DNA of 64,000 bases, from the NCBI RefSeq assembly GCF_028683135.1, contig NZ_JAJUBB010000004.1, positions 124,001 through 188,000 on the forward strand. The letters are read 5' to 3'. The translations under genes were made by a program, and so were the position numbers. Position 1 is the first letter of the stretch, and each line of letters starts with the position of its first letter. The notes under the pieces are model-generated. The model had not been told where the DNA came from and did not search any database. It saw only the letters and a program-made list of their open reading frames with translations. Below, one piece after another: positions 24,541-33,175 of this stretch. The stretch comes from Enterovibrio qingdaonensis (GTDB taxonomy: Bacteria; Pseudomonadota; Gammaproteobacteria; Enterobacterales; Vibrionaceae).

Positions 24541-25616
24541 TAGTGGGGTGTCTTAGGCACTAATCCCCAAGGAACTGATTGAATATCGTTTTGTTCCTTA
24601 TTCACCATGGGTGTTTCACTCGTGCCTTGCCAATCTAGCAGCATAATGGCCAGCACATTTCGATGCTCACCTTTGGCCAAGTCCGTGCCACCAGAGACTG
24701 AAGGGATCATCCCCTTTTCTCTGTCTATGGCATCTCGAATGATTTCCTGACTCTGGATAACAACGGGGTCATTTTCTAGACCTGCCAATAAAAACGTAAT
24801 GCCAATTTCCGCAATCACATCCGGTTTAGAACGCGCGGCGATAGTCGTAAAGTGCTGACGGAAATAGTCATAAATCCATTGAAATTCTGCCTCTTTCACA
24901 GACTTTCGGTAGTACTCTGACGCTGCAAGAATGATATGCGTCATGCCATACAATTTATTGTTGTACTGCTGAACAGACAACATAGAATCCTTTTTATCCG
25001 GATAGGTTGCTTTCAATGCCAATGAAAACTGATGAGTCAGATCATTTTCTCCTAGCTGTTTAAGCCAGTAGACCTGATTAGCCAATTGTGCCGCCCAAGC
25101 GCGTATCATCTCTGGATTGGTGGCGTAGTCATGAAAATCATACCAAGACAGAATTTCACGTAGCTTGTCATCATCTCTATGCTTTAGGCCGTACTCGTTT
25201 GCCCTCGCCATACTACTAATGAGACCCGCTCCCAGAACTAGGTATTCTTCTCTCCCTTTTGCCGCATCATGTCTAAGCGCATCGCGTTCATTATCACCAG
25301 AACTATACGATTCCAGCCGAGCCGCGCCTAAGCGCAACACGTCGTCCTTCGAGGAAATGGACGCACTGTATCCATTCAGGCGGCTTGCTATCCGCGCCAT
25401 ATCAGTCCACACCGCAGCTTGATAGTCATCATCCTGCGTCTGTCTGTACATTCTTAATCCATAATGACCAAGTTGATATGCGGATAATGCCGAGAGGTTA
25501 CTGTCATACGTTTGCTTGATCATCGCTGCGTCTTGATGAGGTGAAGTAGAAAATACACACGCGGTCATAACCACGAGGGTAACTGTCACCGAGATAACAT
25601 GCCGAAGCACTTTCAT
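24540..25616 (-). CDS. Lipoprotein, DUF3541-like
   Basis: This 358-residue protein has the lipobox VMTAC (Cys20). The rest is mostly helical, with regular segments such as YQLGHYGLRMYRQTQDDDYQ, MIRAWAAQLANQVYWLKQLG and IIRDAIDREKGMIPSVSGGTDLAKGEHRN. This resembles the uncharacterised DUF3541 proteins of Vibrio and Shewanella; that name rests on memory of the family only. The start at 25616 follows AAGGAAG; the longer frame has no signal sequence. It is probably anchored to a membrane facing the periplasm. Role unknown. Confidence 0.55.
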   Translation of the reverse strand: MKVLRHVISVTVTLVVMTACVFSTSPHQDAAMIKQTYDSNLSALSAYQLGHYGLRMYRQTQDDDYQAAVWTDMARIASRLNGYSASISSKDDVLRLGAARLESYSSGDNERDALRHDAAKGREEYLVLGAGLISSMARANEYGLKHRDDDKLREILSWYDFHDYATNPEMIRAWAAQLANQVYWLKQLGENDLTHQFSLALKATYPDKKDSMLSVQQYNNKLYGMTHIILAASEYYRKSVKEAEFQWIYDYFRQHFTTIAARSKPDVIAEIGITFLLAGLENDPVVIQSQEIIRDAIDREKGMIPSVSGGTDLAKGEHRNVLAIMLLDWQGTSETPMVNKEQNDIQSVPWGLVPKTPH

Positions 25617-26115
25617 TGCTCTTCCTTTCAACCTGTTTATCCCTTTTAAGGTAACAACGTGAAGTAATGAGAGAGACAACGCTTTGTTAGGGTTTGGTTG
25701 AGGATGTCAAAATTTCACAAAAACAGCAGGTTCATGCAGATCAGTTAAAGGTGACGCTAAAGAAGTGAGAAAGAAGGACACTCGCCAGTACAGCGCAATC
25801 TGGCGAGTGTTCGTCAAAAAGACGATTGGCAGTTCTCAGCGACGTTTCGCAAAGAATTGAATCAGCATAAAGGCAGTGGATAGCTGATCATAAATCTGTC
25901 TTTCAACGTTCTGTTGATAGACGAGATATTTATGACATAAAGACGCTATTAATACGCAGCTTGGCGTGATTTGTGCGGTTCAGTTCTAACATCACACCCG
26001 AGGAGAAATGTCTTTTTAGGCAGCATGGGAATTACTTGTATAAGTAGTTATACATCAATGACATGGCGAAACTTCTATCCATACCTCATGCATCTATGAG
26101 GCAACGAATACCAAA
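25617..26115. other. 499-bp intergenic region with one strong hairpin
   Basis: No gene was recognised. An 11-bp perfect inverted repeat ACACTCGCCAG / CTGGCGAGTGT with an 11-base loop lies at 25778-25810. It lacks a T tract directly after the stem, so it is more likely a structured leader or relic than a terminator. The rest is AT-rich. Confidence 0.5.
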
Positions 26116-26676
26116 TTATTTACAGTCAGCGTGGCGAATGCTGAATGCTGTTATAGGTTGTCCTTCAGCATCATTGTAGGTGTATTGAAAAACCACATCA
26201 TTTTCCATTAGAGCAGCCATGGGCGGTGCAAAGCAGGTGTTCTGCATAACCAATTCTGGTACAACCTTTTGAAACTGATCCACATTAATGTCTGCGACTA
26301 CGTCATCAATAATGGTGTGGTTGAGTCGGAGCGTTCGTCCTTGGTGCTCCACAGAATCAAGTCGCGTTGCATCGTCTACCATCACTGGCGTGTCTGCATT
26401 GAGTCGTTTTGCGGTAGCTTCTACAAGAAAAGGGGTGATGTCATAGAATGAAGAGGCACGCAAAATGCCCGATTGAAGAAGGCATTGATCCATCGCATTG
26501 GGCTCAATTGAGTATTCACCAGACTTATTTTGGCAACGTTCAAACAGCGTATTGACGACATTTTGTGGGACAGGCATGCCTTGAACGGATACCCACTCAG
26601 ATTCATTCGGTTGGGAAACACAACCAACGATTCCAAGACTTAAAACTGTCATTCCTAGCGTTTTACTAACCGTCAT
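26116..26676 (-). CDS. Lipoprotein of unknown function
   Basis: This 186-residue protein has the signal sequence MTVSKTLGMTVLSLGIVGC, giving lipobox Cys19. The mature part has five cysteines (in ERCQNKSG, DQCLLQSG, QNTCFAPP and ADCK) that could form disulfides in the periplasm. A GTG at 26682 is an alternative start because AAGGA is better spaced for it; the frame is open up to 26703. No family was recognised. It is a single gene with long AT-rich gaps on both sides. Confidence 0.6.
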   Translation of the reverse strand: MTVSKTLGMTVLSLGIVGCVSQPNESEWVSVQGMPVPQNVVNTLFERCQNKSGEYSIEPNAMDQCLLQSGILRASSFYDITPFLVEATAKRLNADTPVMVDDATRLDSVEHQGRTLRLNHTIIDDVVADINVDQFQKVVPELVMQNTCFAPPMAALMENDVVFQYTYNDAEGQPITAFSIRHADCK

Positions 26677-27302
26677 CGTCACCAACAAATCCTTAACAAT
26701 CACACTTTAGAGTAAATGCATGAGTTTCTGGTACAAAAAACCTAGTACTTGCTCACAGAATATTCCTTCAACGAGCTGCATCTAAACAATGTTTTCTTCT
26801 AATTTTCAAAACAATAATACTCACCTTCTCTATTTTTGGCAAAACAATGTCTGACATGTGAATTTTTTAATTGCTTGTTAAATCACCCAACAGGCGTTAG
26901 CAATCTTAATCCATCAATTTTTTGAACATAAATCATAATAACCAAGCGTTATAATAAATATAGTTATCTTCAAGGAGTAAAATAACCAATTTGGTCACCA
27001 ATAAGACTATTCATATAGTGAATACACGTGAAATAAAAATATTTCCAGATCACAGTTTCAACCACAAAGTTTAGAGATGTAATTATCAATTACATCTCAT
27101 TTCACACTTATAGAGATAAGCGTCGCATAATAACAATAAGGCCAAAAAATTAGACATGTATATAAATTACTGTTTTAAAAGCAAATAAATAGATATTTAC
27201 ACTTACTGCAACTCGAAATTGTCAAAATGTGACATTGAATCAAGTTTGGGTTCTCCGTATTATTTCGCTGTCAGTTGAGCATTTAATTATAGGGTTCTAA
27301 AC
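26677..27302. other. About 600-bp very AT-rich intergenic region
   Basis: It lies between the lipoprotein gene (leftward) and the glycosyltransferase gene (rightward). It is strongly AT-rich with no reading frame of note, RNA gene or clear hairpin terminator. It presumably holds the promoter for the glycosyltransferase/acyltransferase pair. The composition suggests DNA that is poorly conserved or recently acquired. Confidence 0.5.
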
Positions 27303-28244
27303 ATGGTCGAAATAAGCGTTGTTATTCCAACATATAATCGTTCTAAATTACTCTCACACACGTTAACGTCATTAGTAGAACAAACTCTTCCTGCCGAGTC
27401 ATTTGAAGTTATTGTGATTGATGATGGCGGTTCTGATGATTCTGAGTTCGTCGCGAAATCTTTTTCCGACCGACTAAACATTAAATATTTCTGGCAAGAA
27501 GATAAGGGATTTAGAGCCGGAAAGGCACGAAATGTTGGCACCGCGATTTCTGAAGGCCAATATGTCGTATATCTGGACACGGGCGTCCTCCTTGCATCAG
27601 GCACCCTAGAAGAGCATTTATTCCGCCACAAAGTATCTACTCACCCTATCGCTATAGTTGGCTACGTTTACGGCTTCGATCTTGACGAAGAAGGCGTAAA
27701 GAAAATGGAATCTGTGATTAGCCCTAACAATGTTGATGAAATTCTAGAAGAACTCGACCAGCAAGGTGCTTACGATATCCGTCAGTCTCAGTATGACGAA
27801 CTCGGTGCAAATATTTGTGACTGGCCAGCTCCGTTTGATCTCTTTTGGACCTGCCACGTTTCTGCGGAGCGCGAACAACTCATCAAAGCAGGCATGTTCG
27901 ATGAGCGTTTTAACAGCTGGGGCGGCGAAGATGTTGACTTAGGCGTACGCCTTTTTTTGAACAACAACATGTTTATCGTTGATAAGTCCATGTCATCTTT
28001 CCATTGGCCTCACCCGAAAGAAGTGAAAGACACTGGCGAAAGCTCAAAAAGCGCAGCACAGCTGATTCATGGTAAATACAACATTTGGCAAACGAGCTAC
28101 TACAACCTTGACCACGAAATTAATGACCTTCCTTTGAATAAGCTCATTAAGGTGTTGAAAGAAAGTCCTAACCACCCAATGACCGATCGCTCTCTGTACC
28201 TAAGTCGTCCTAAGAAACCGACCCACATCGAGCCAACGAAATAG
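27303..28244 (+). CDS. Family 2 glycosyltransferase
   Basis: This 313-residue protein starts with the GT-A fold: ISVVIPTYNRS, VIVIDDGGSDDS (Asp40-Asp41) and VYLDTGVLLA, where DTG stands in place of the usual DxD. It ends its catalytic half with WGGEDVDLGVRL, the GGED motif of galactosyltransferase/chondroitin-synthase-like GT2 enzymes. It transfers a sugar from a nucleotide donor to an unknown acceptor in the cytoplasm. There is no membrane segment. It forms a pair with the acyltransferase 13 bases downstream. No other polysaccharide genes are nearby, so the product is unclear. Confidence 0.85.
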   Translation: MVEISVVIPTYNRSKLLSHTLTSLVEQTLPAESFEVIVIDDGGSDDSEFVAKSFSDRLNIKYFWQEDKGFRAGKARNVGTAISEGQYVVYLDTGVLLASGTLEEHLFRHKVSTHPIAIVGYVYGFDLDEEGVKKMESVISPNNVDEILEELDQQGAYDIRQSQYDELGANICDWPAPFDLFWTCHVSAEREQLIKAGMFDERFNSWGGEDVDLGVRLFLNNNMFIVDKSMSSFHWPHPKEVKDTGESSKSAAQLIHGKYNIWQTSYYNLDHEINDLPLNKLIKVLKESPNHPMTDRSLYLSRPKKPTHIEPTK

Positions 28245-28257
28245 TAAGGATTGTCTA

Positions 28258-28965
28258 ATGCCTTGTGTTTACGAAAATATTTTTCCTATTGCTGCTGGAA
28301 AATCGTTTGAAGACATTAAACATCTGTACCGCGACCAGATCGCGGTACAAGAAAAAACCCATTTCATCGGTGCACCACATATTGCGTTCACCTTAGTTCG
28401 CGACTCTGATGACTATCATCGTGATATTGCGTTTTCTCTGATTAACCAAGAAGACTTTAACAACAGCATTACGATTGGTAACGGCACAGTACTTTATTCG
28501 GACGACAACCTATCGTTCGAAAACCGTCCTGTGAGACTTTCTGCGATTAAAGTAAACGATAAGCCCTCAGGCAAAATCACCATAGGTAACGGATGCGTGA
28601 TGCAAGGCACCGTTATTGTGGCTTATGAGCACGTCGAGATCGGTGATTTGGTTCTATTTGGCCCTCAAGTCACCATCATGGACAGCAGTGGCCACCCTGT
28701 GACTAACCGTTGGCAAGATGACGATGCGGCTCGCACGCGTTCAGCAAAAGTCGCCATTAAAGACAATGCATGGATCGGAATGGGCGTCACCATACTTAAA
28801 GGTGTCACCATCGGCGAAAATGCCGTTGTCGGTGCCAACAGTGTGGTTTACCAAGACGTCCCAGATAATTGTATTGCGATGGGTAACCCTGCAAAAATCG
28901 TAAAAAAACTCGATGGAAATAGCCCTCGAGAAGATGCAATGCGCCAGCTAGATATCGCATCTTAA
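28258..28965 (+). CDS. Left-handed beta-helix acyltransferase
   Basis: This 235-residue protein has hexapeptide repeats in its C-terminal half: ITIGNGCVMQGTVIVAYEHVEIGD, IKDNAWIGMGVTILKGV (in part) and TIGENAVVGANSVVYQDVP, ending NPAKIVKKL. This is the trimeric LbH fold of maltose/galactoside-type O-acetyltransferases. The first 90 residues are not part of the repeat and may set acceptor choice. AAGGA precedes the start. Coupled to the glycosyltransferase, it probably acetylates the same glycan. Confidence 0.83.
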   Translation: MPCVYENIFPIAAGKSFEDIKHLYRDQIAVQEKTHFIGAPHIAFTLVRDSDDYHRDIAFSLINQEDFNNSITIGNGTVLYSDDNLSFENRPVRLSAIKVNDKPSGKITIGNGCVMQGTVIVAYEHVEIGDLVLFGPQVTIMDSSGHPVTNRWQDDDAARTRSAKVAIKDNAWIGMGVTILKGVTIGENAVVGANSVVYQDVPDNCIAMGNPAKIVKKLDGNSPREDAMRQLDIAS

Positions 28966-28972
28966 CCCTCTT

Positions 28973-29036
28973 TGCAGATCCTTCATTTACCTCGTAGAGA
29001 AGACCTTAGGCCCTTGATTTTCTCGAAGGATCTGCA
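28973..29036. repeat. 12-bp inverted repeat forming a long stem-loop
   Basis: TGCAGATCCTTC (28973-28984) is exactly mirrored by GAAGGATCTGCA (29025-29036) across 40 bases, with an inner GAGAA/TTCTC pairing. It lies between the acyltransferase stop and the MATE start, ending 18 bases before the latter. It could end the first transcript or control the second. Confidence 0.6.
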
Positions 29037-29054
29037 CCCCCTTACCTAGTAAAC

Positions 29055-30458
29055 ATGGACGATACCATGGCTTTCTTTTCACGCTATTTTTCTTCCCTTG
29101 GTCAATATAAAAGTTTGCTTGCGCTGGCACTTCCAGTCGCACTTCAAACGGCTATTTTCTCTAGTAAAAGCACTGTAGATACCCTGATGCTGGGAACGCT
29201 CAGTGAATTTGATATTGCAGCCATAGGTCTCGCAGCCAAAGCCCAAATGATCATTAGTTTCTTTATTATTGGTCTGAGCATTGGCGGCGGTCAGATTGCG
29301 GCGCAATGTTTCGGTATTAAATCAGAAGACGGAGAGCGAAAACTCCACAACACTGTGTTCATCACCCTGCTTTTAAGCGTGGGGGTTTCTTTCTTCTTCT
29401 TCGTCTTGCTTTTCTTTACACCAGAACTGCTGATGGCCCTAGGAACACAGTCTCAAGAGGTCATTCAAAAAGGCAGTGATTACTTACACATCATTGCGCT
29501 AAGTTTGTTTTGCTTTGCATACGCGTCGAGCATAGCCTGCGGATTACGTGCTATGCATCAACCTGGCATTGCAACAAAAGTCAGCTTCATTGGTGTTGCG
29601 CTCAATCTTGGCTTGAACTGGGTGTTTATTTTTGGCCATTTGGGTATGCCCGCCATGGGTATCAAAGGGGCTGCGTTAGGTACGCTACTGAGTGCCGTGA
29701 TTGAATGCGTGATCCTTTATTTCTACCTAAAATCGAAAAATCACCTTCTGGCCAGCTTCCCTTTAACCCTGTACAAACAACTCAATCTGAAAGACTTTTT
29801 GCTCGTCACTAAGCTATCTTCAACCGCAGCGGTAAACAGCGTTGTTTGGGCGGCAGGTCTTTTCGCCTTCCATGCCATTTTGGGTTACAGCGACCCAAAC
29901 TTACTGGTTGCTCTTTCTGTTCTTGCTCCAGTAGAAGCATTAGCGATGTCTCTATTGATTGGGTTAGCAACCGCAGGCTCTGTGCTTGTTGGCAACTTAG
30001 TGGGTGCTAACAATCACGAACAGCTCCCCATTGCCATCCGCCAACACCTGATAGTCAGTGTCTTTTTTGGCGTAATGAGTGCAGGTTTACTCTTGCTCAT
30101 TGAGCCCTTTGTATTGTCACTGTTCTTCCACAATGACTTACCATCAGCGGCGGAGCAGATCACCGCTGGGCTTTACGACATCATGGCGGCATCTTTGATT
30201 GTGAAAAGCCTTTCAATGATGTTGATTGTGGGTGTTCTCAGAGCGGGCGGTGATGCCAGTTTTTGCCTGATCACCGATGTGTTTGCACAATGGGTGTTTT
30301 TATTGCCATGCGCCTATTGGCTTACACATGTACTGAATTTCCCACCCGTCTACTTATTTGGATTGGTGCTGTTTGAAGAGGCGATTAAAGTGCTGATTTG
30401 CTGTTGGCGTTTGAACAGTGGACGCTGGGTTAAAAACTTGGCGGAAAGCATGAACTAG
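29055..30458 (+). CDS. MATE family multidrug/sodium efflux transporter
   Basis: This 467-residue inner-membrane protein has twelve hydrophobic segments in two related halves. The N-terminal half begins LALALPVALQTAIFSSKSTVDTLMLGTLS, with the Val-Asp-Thr-Met/Leu element common in MATE proteins. These export cationic drugs or metabolites in exchange for sodium or protons. The start is uncertain: neither 29055 nor the Met four codons later (29067) has a good ribosome binding site, and the large stem-loop lies directly upstream. A strong terminator follows. Confidence 0.87.
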   Translation: MDDTMAFFSRYFSSLGQYKSLLALALPVALQTAIFSSKSTVDTLMLGTLSEFDIAAIGLAAKAQMIISFFIIGLSIGGGQIAAQCFGIKSEDGERKLHNTVFITLLLSVGVSFFFFVLLFFTPELLMALGTQSQEVIQKGSDYLHIIALSLFCFAYASSIACGLRAMHQPGIATKVSFIGVALNLGLNWVFIFGHLGMPAMGIKGAALGTLLSAVIECVILYFYLKSKNHLLASFPLTLYKQLNLKDFLLVTKLSSTAAVNSVVWAAGLFAFHAILGYSDPNLLVALSVLAPVEALAMSLLIGLATAGSVLVGNLVGANNHEQLPIAIRQHLIVSVFFGVMSAGLLLLIEPFVLSLFFHNDLPSAAEQITAGLYDIMAASLIVKSLSMMLIVGVLRAGGDASFCLITDVFAQWVFLLPCAYWLTHVLNFPPVYLFGLVLFEEAIKVLICCWRLNSGRWVKNLAESMN

Positions 30459-30486
30459 CCTGCGTGTTATGCTCGGCACAAAAAAC

Positions 30487-30510
30487 AAAGCCCGCACAAT
30501 TGCGGGCTTT
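30487..30510. terminator. Two-way terminator between the MATE and helicase genes
   Basis: The perfect 10-bp stem AAAGCCCGCA / TGCGGGCTTT has loop CAAT, with A-rich and T-rich flanks. It serves the two convergent genes. Confidence 0.87.
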
Positions 30511-30540
30511 ATCATTTAATACTCAGTTTGGTATTGCGAA

Positions 30541-31929
30541 TTACTCGCCTGATCTTGGTTTTAGGTTACCCCAAGGGTTAGCATCTTCACGGCTTGCTGA
30601 ACGGCTAGGTTGTGAGTCACGCTTTTGCTGGCCTTCATTGCGTGAAGCTCTTTTGTCTTTCTCGCCCGTTTGGAACCCACGCCCTTTTGATTGCCCCGAG
30701 CGTTCTGGTTTACCTTCATTGCGGTGCGCTTTTTTCTCAGACGCAGGTTTGCCTTCGCGCTTGTTCTTCGGCACATAGTTCAAAATAGACACGGGTACCG
30801 GCTTGCGGGGCGCAAAACCTTCAATTTCGCGACGCTCAATCAAATGCCCTAATCGGCTTTCAATCATGCACAAGTTCTTGAAGTCATCTTTTGACAAAAA
30901 GGTAATTGCCTCGCCTTTTGCCCCTGCGCGGCCTGTTCGACCAATACGGTGGATATAGTCATCCGCAGGGAACGGGAGATCGTAATTCACGACGCGCTTG
31001 AGTTCTTCAATATCAATGCCGCGAGCCGCAACACCGGTCGCAATCAAAAACTGCAACTTCCCAGCCTTGAAGTCTTCAAGCAGTTGTTCACGCATATCTT
31101 GGCTTCGGCCACTGTGAAAAGATTCAGCAACAATGCCGCGCTTGCCAAGCTGTTCAACGAGCTTCGCTGCGCCATGTTTGGTTTCAATAAAGATTAACGT
31201 CTGGTCCCAAGCATTCTCAGTGATCAAATGTGCAAGAAGTGCTGATTTTTTGTCTTTATCGACGGTGGTGAGCCACTGTTCAATTTCAGTTTTACTGTTG
31301 CTTTCCGCAGCAATTTCTACCGGATTAGGTACCGCAGTTTTTGCCAAGAAGCGGACTTTATCTGATAGCGTTGCAGAGAACAGTAGGTTCTGGCGATCGA
31401 CAGGCAGACGGTCGATGATTTTATTGATGTCTTCAATAAAGCCCATATCCAACATACGGTCTGCTTCATCCAACACCAAGTATTCCAGCTCATCAAAATG
31501 AACCGCACGTTGGGACATCATATCCAGCAAACGGCCTGGGGTAGCGACGAGAATATCTACGCCATCGACCAAACGTTGTTTTTGCGCTTGTGAGTCTTTA
31601 CCGCCGTACATAGCCAATGTCTTCAGCGACAAGTTTTTGCTGTACGCCTCGGCATTCTTTTCTACCTGTGCGGCCAGTTCTCGTGTTGGTGCAAGCACAA
31701 GTGCGCGGACACGCTTCTTACGCTGAGTCTCGCCCTTGCTCAAGGTCTCCATCATTGGTAACAGGAAGCTAGCTGTTTTACCTGTGCCCGTTTGCGCCGC
31801 TGCAATTAAGTTACGGCCTTCAAGAACAACAGGGATCGCTTTTTCTTGAATCGCGGTTGGTGCTTGATAACCAAGTTCAGTGATCGCAGAAACAAGCGGC
31901 TGGCTTAAGCCCAATTTAGAGAATGGCAT
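30541..31929 (-). CDS. DEAD-box RNA helicase, RhlE-like
   Basis: This 462-residue cytoplasmic protein has all standard motifs in order: Q motif (GYQAPTAIQEKAIP), AAQTGTGKT, APTRELA, TPGRLLD, DEAD, SAT, ARGID and HRIGRTGRAG. The last 80 residues are a basic, low-complexity tail (KPASEKKAHRNEGKPERS and on) that would bind RNA. RhlE-type helicases help in ribosome assembly and RNA turnover, mainly in the cold. Length and tail fit RhlE rather than DbpA or SrmB, but paralogues are hard to separate by eye. Confidence 0.87.
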   Translation of the reverse strand: MPFSKLGLSQPLVSAITELGYQAPTAIQEKAIPVVLEGRNLIAAAQTGTGKTASFLLPMMETLSKGETQRKKRVRALVLAPTRELAAQVEKNAEAYSKNLSLKTLAMYGGKDSQAQKQRLVDGVDILVATPGRLLDMMSQRAVHFDELEYLVLDEADRMLDMGFIEDINKIIDRLPVDRQNLLFSATLSDKVRFLAKTAVPNPVEIAAESNSKTEIEQWLTTVDKDKKSALLAHLITENAWDQTLIFIETKHGAAKLVEQLGKRGIVAESFHSGRSQDMREQLLEDFKAGKLQFLIATGVAARGIDIEELKRVVNYDLPFPADDYIHRIGRTGRAGAKGEAITFLSKDDFKNLCMIESRLGHLIERREIEGFAPRKPVPVSILNYVPKNKREGKPASEKKAHRNEGKPERSGQSKGRGFQTGEKDKRASRNEGQQKRDSQPSRSASREDANPWGNLKPRSGE

Positions 31930-32070
31930 GAGAAATCTCGGTATTTAGTAAAGACAACAAGTGTGACTATTCAGCCACCTTATAAGGGCGCGAATTCTAG
32001 CATGTTATCAGCAAAAATATACTGATTGCAGGATCTGTAAGAATAAGACGAATTGGAGAAGGGGGTAATG

Positions 32071-32100
32071 AAAAAGCAGTGAGGACTTCACTGCTTTTTG
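32071..32100. terminator. Terminator hairpin upstream of rhlE-like gene, serving the leftward lipoprotein gene
   Basis: The 12-bp perfect stem AAAAAGCAGTGA / TCACTGCTTTTT has a 5-base loop. On the minus strand it follows the lipoprotein stop (32168) by about 70 bases and ends in a T run. Confidence 0.8.
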
Positions 32101-32167
32101 GCACTTATACTCAAACGACTTGAGGGTGCAGAATTCAGGTTAATTGGGTATATCTATATGACTAATT

Positions 32168-33073
32168 TTACTTGGGTTCTTCACCAAATGCAGAAGCTAT
32201 ACCAGGTATTAGAGACAACAGTTGCTGGTGAATTTGTGGACCAACAATGTGCAGGTCTTCAACGAGCTTGTCGTATTGGTGATAATCAAAAACACCATCG
32301 ACAGCCGCAATTTCCTGATACCCAAAAAACTCCTTCGTTCTGCCGTTGTAGACCGCCACGCCAACGCTGGTGATTTTGGCGTACCCATTTAACGCCGTCT
32401 GCGCATTGAACAATATAATGGGGCTCACTTGTATCAAGATATCAGTATCAACCGTTGGCAAATCAGCGGGATATTGCTGTTGGAACGTCTCCCCTTTACC
32501 GTCCGGTGCTGCCCAACGGAAGTATGGCGTTTTATCACGTTGGTCGGTCGCTAAATACACCTCGACACCGCGCTGCTCCAACGCCTCTGTCAGTGCATCA
32601 ATAAAGTCTTTCCGCGTATTTAATTGTGGGTTTTTCTCGGCGTACAGTTCGTGGAAGTTCGCTGCATTTTCATTCGCTTTTCCCCCCATCGAGTTAATAA
32701 GCCCTGCAGTCAGTGCCCCAGCGGCACCTGATACACCAGCCTCCATTGGAGACATACTTGGCGAATTCACAATCTGGTTTTCAACCACGGCAGTCGCGAG
32801 ATCTTTATCTAGTTCTGTTGCCTTCAACGGTTGCTGCGAGGCAGTCGTATCAAAAAAGGCCGCTAGGTCATCCGAAAAGTGTACGGTGCCATAAGTATTC
32901 GGTAGTTGACCAACAAGCGCATGCACCCTGACTTCGGGAATATCAACAATCGTGATGCTTTTTACATTGGTGATTTTTGAGGTATCTATAACGGGTGCTG
33001 ACGCACAGCCAACCAAACCGAGTACGGATGCAATAACAGCAGTTTTTTTCAATACCGCGGGAATGTGAAACAT
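32168..33073 (-). CDS. Lipoprotein of unknown function
   Basis: This 301-residue protein has the lipobox GLVGC (Cys23). The mature part begins ASAPVIDTSKITNVKSITIVDIPEVRVHALVG and includes a Gly/Ala-rich segment (AGVSGAAGALTAGLINSMGG, about 105-125) that may insert in a membrane. Downstream, mixed alpha/beta segments such as DILIQVSPIILFNAQ and GVAVYNGRTKEFFGYQE end in a helical tail. No family name can be given. It stands alone, with a terminator downstream. Confidence 0.65.
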   Translation of the reverse strand: MFHIPAVLKKTAVIASVLGLVGCASAPVIDTSKITNVKSITIVDIPEVRVHALVGQLPNTYGTVHFSDDLAAFFDTTASQQPLKATELDKDLATAVVENQIVNSPSMSPMEAGVSGAAGALTAGLINSMGGKANENAANFHELYAEKNPQLNTRKDFIDALTEALEQRGVEVYLATDQRDKTPYFRWAAPDGKGETFQQQYPADLPTVDTDILIQVSPIILFNAQTALNGYAKITSVGVAVYNGRTKEFFGYQEIAAVDGVFDYHQYDKLVEDLHIVGPQIHQQLLSLIPGIASAFGEEPK

Positions 33074-33175
33074 AAAGCCTCCATGCTTTTATATACAGGA
33101 GGCATTGTTTTCTAGGTGATTTTGTTTAACAAGTCCTTACTAACAGCTTTGTAACCTAAAGCACATACAAGGTTA

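Noticed and set aside
26677-27302. Possible small RNA or phage remnant in the AT-rich gap
   Set aside because: No terminator-like hairpin, promoter pair or reading frame supports it.
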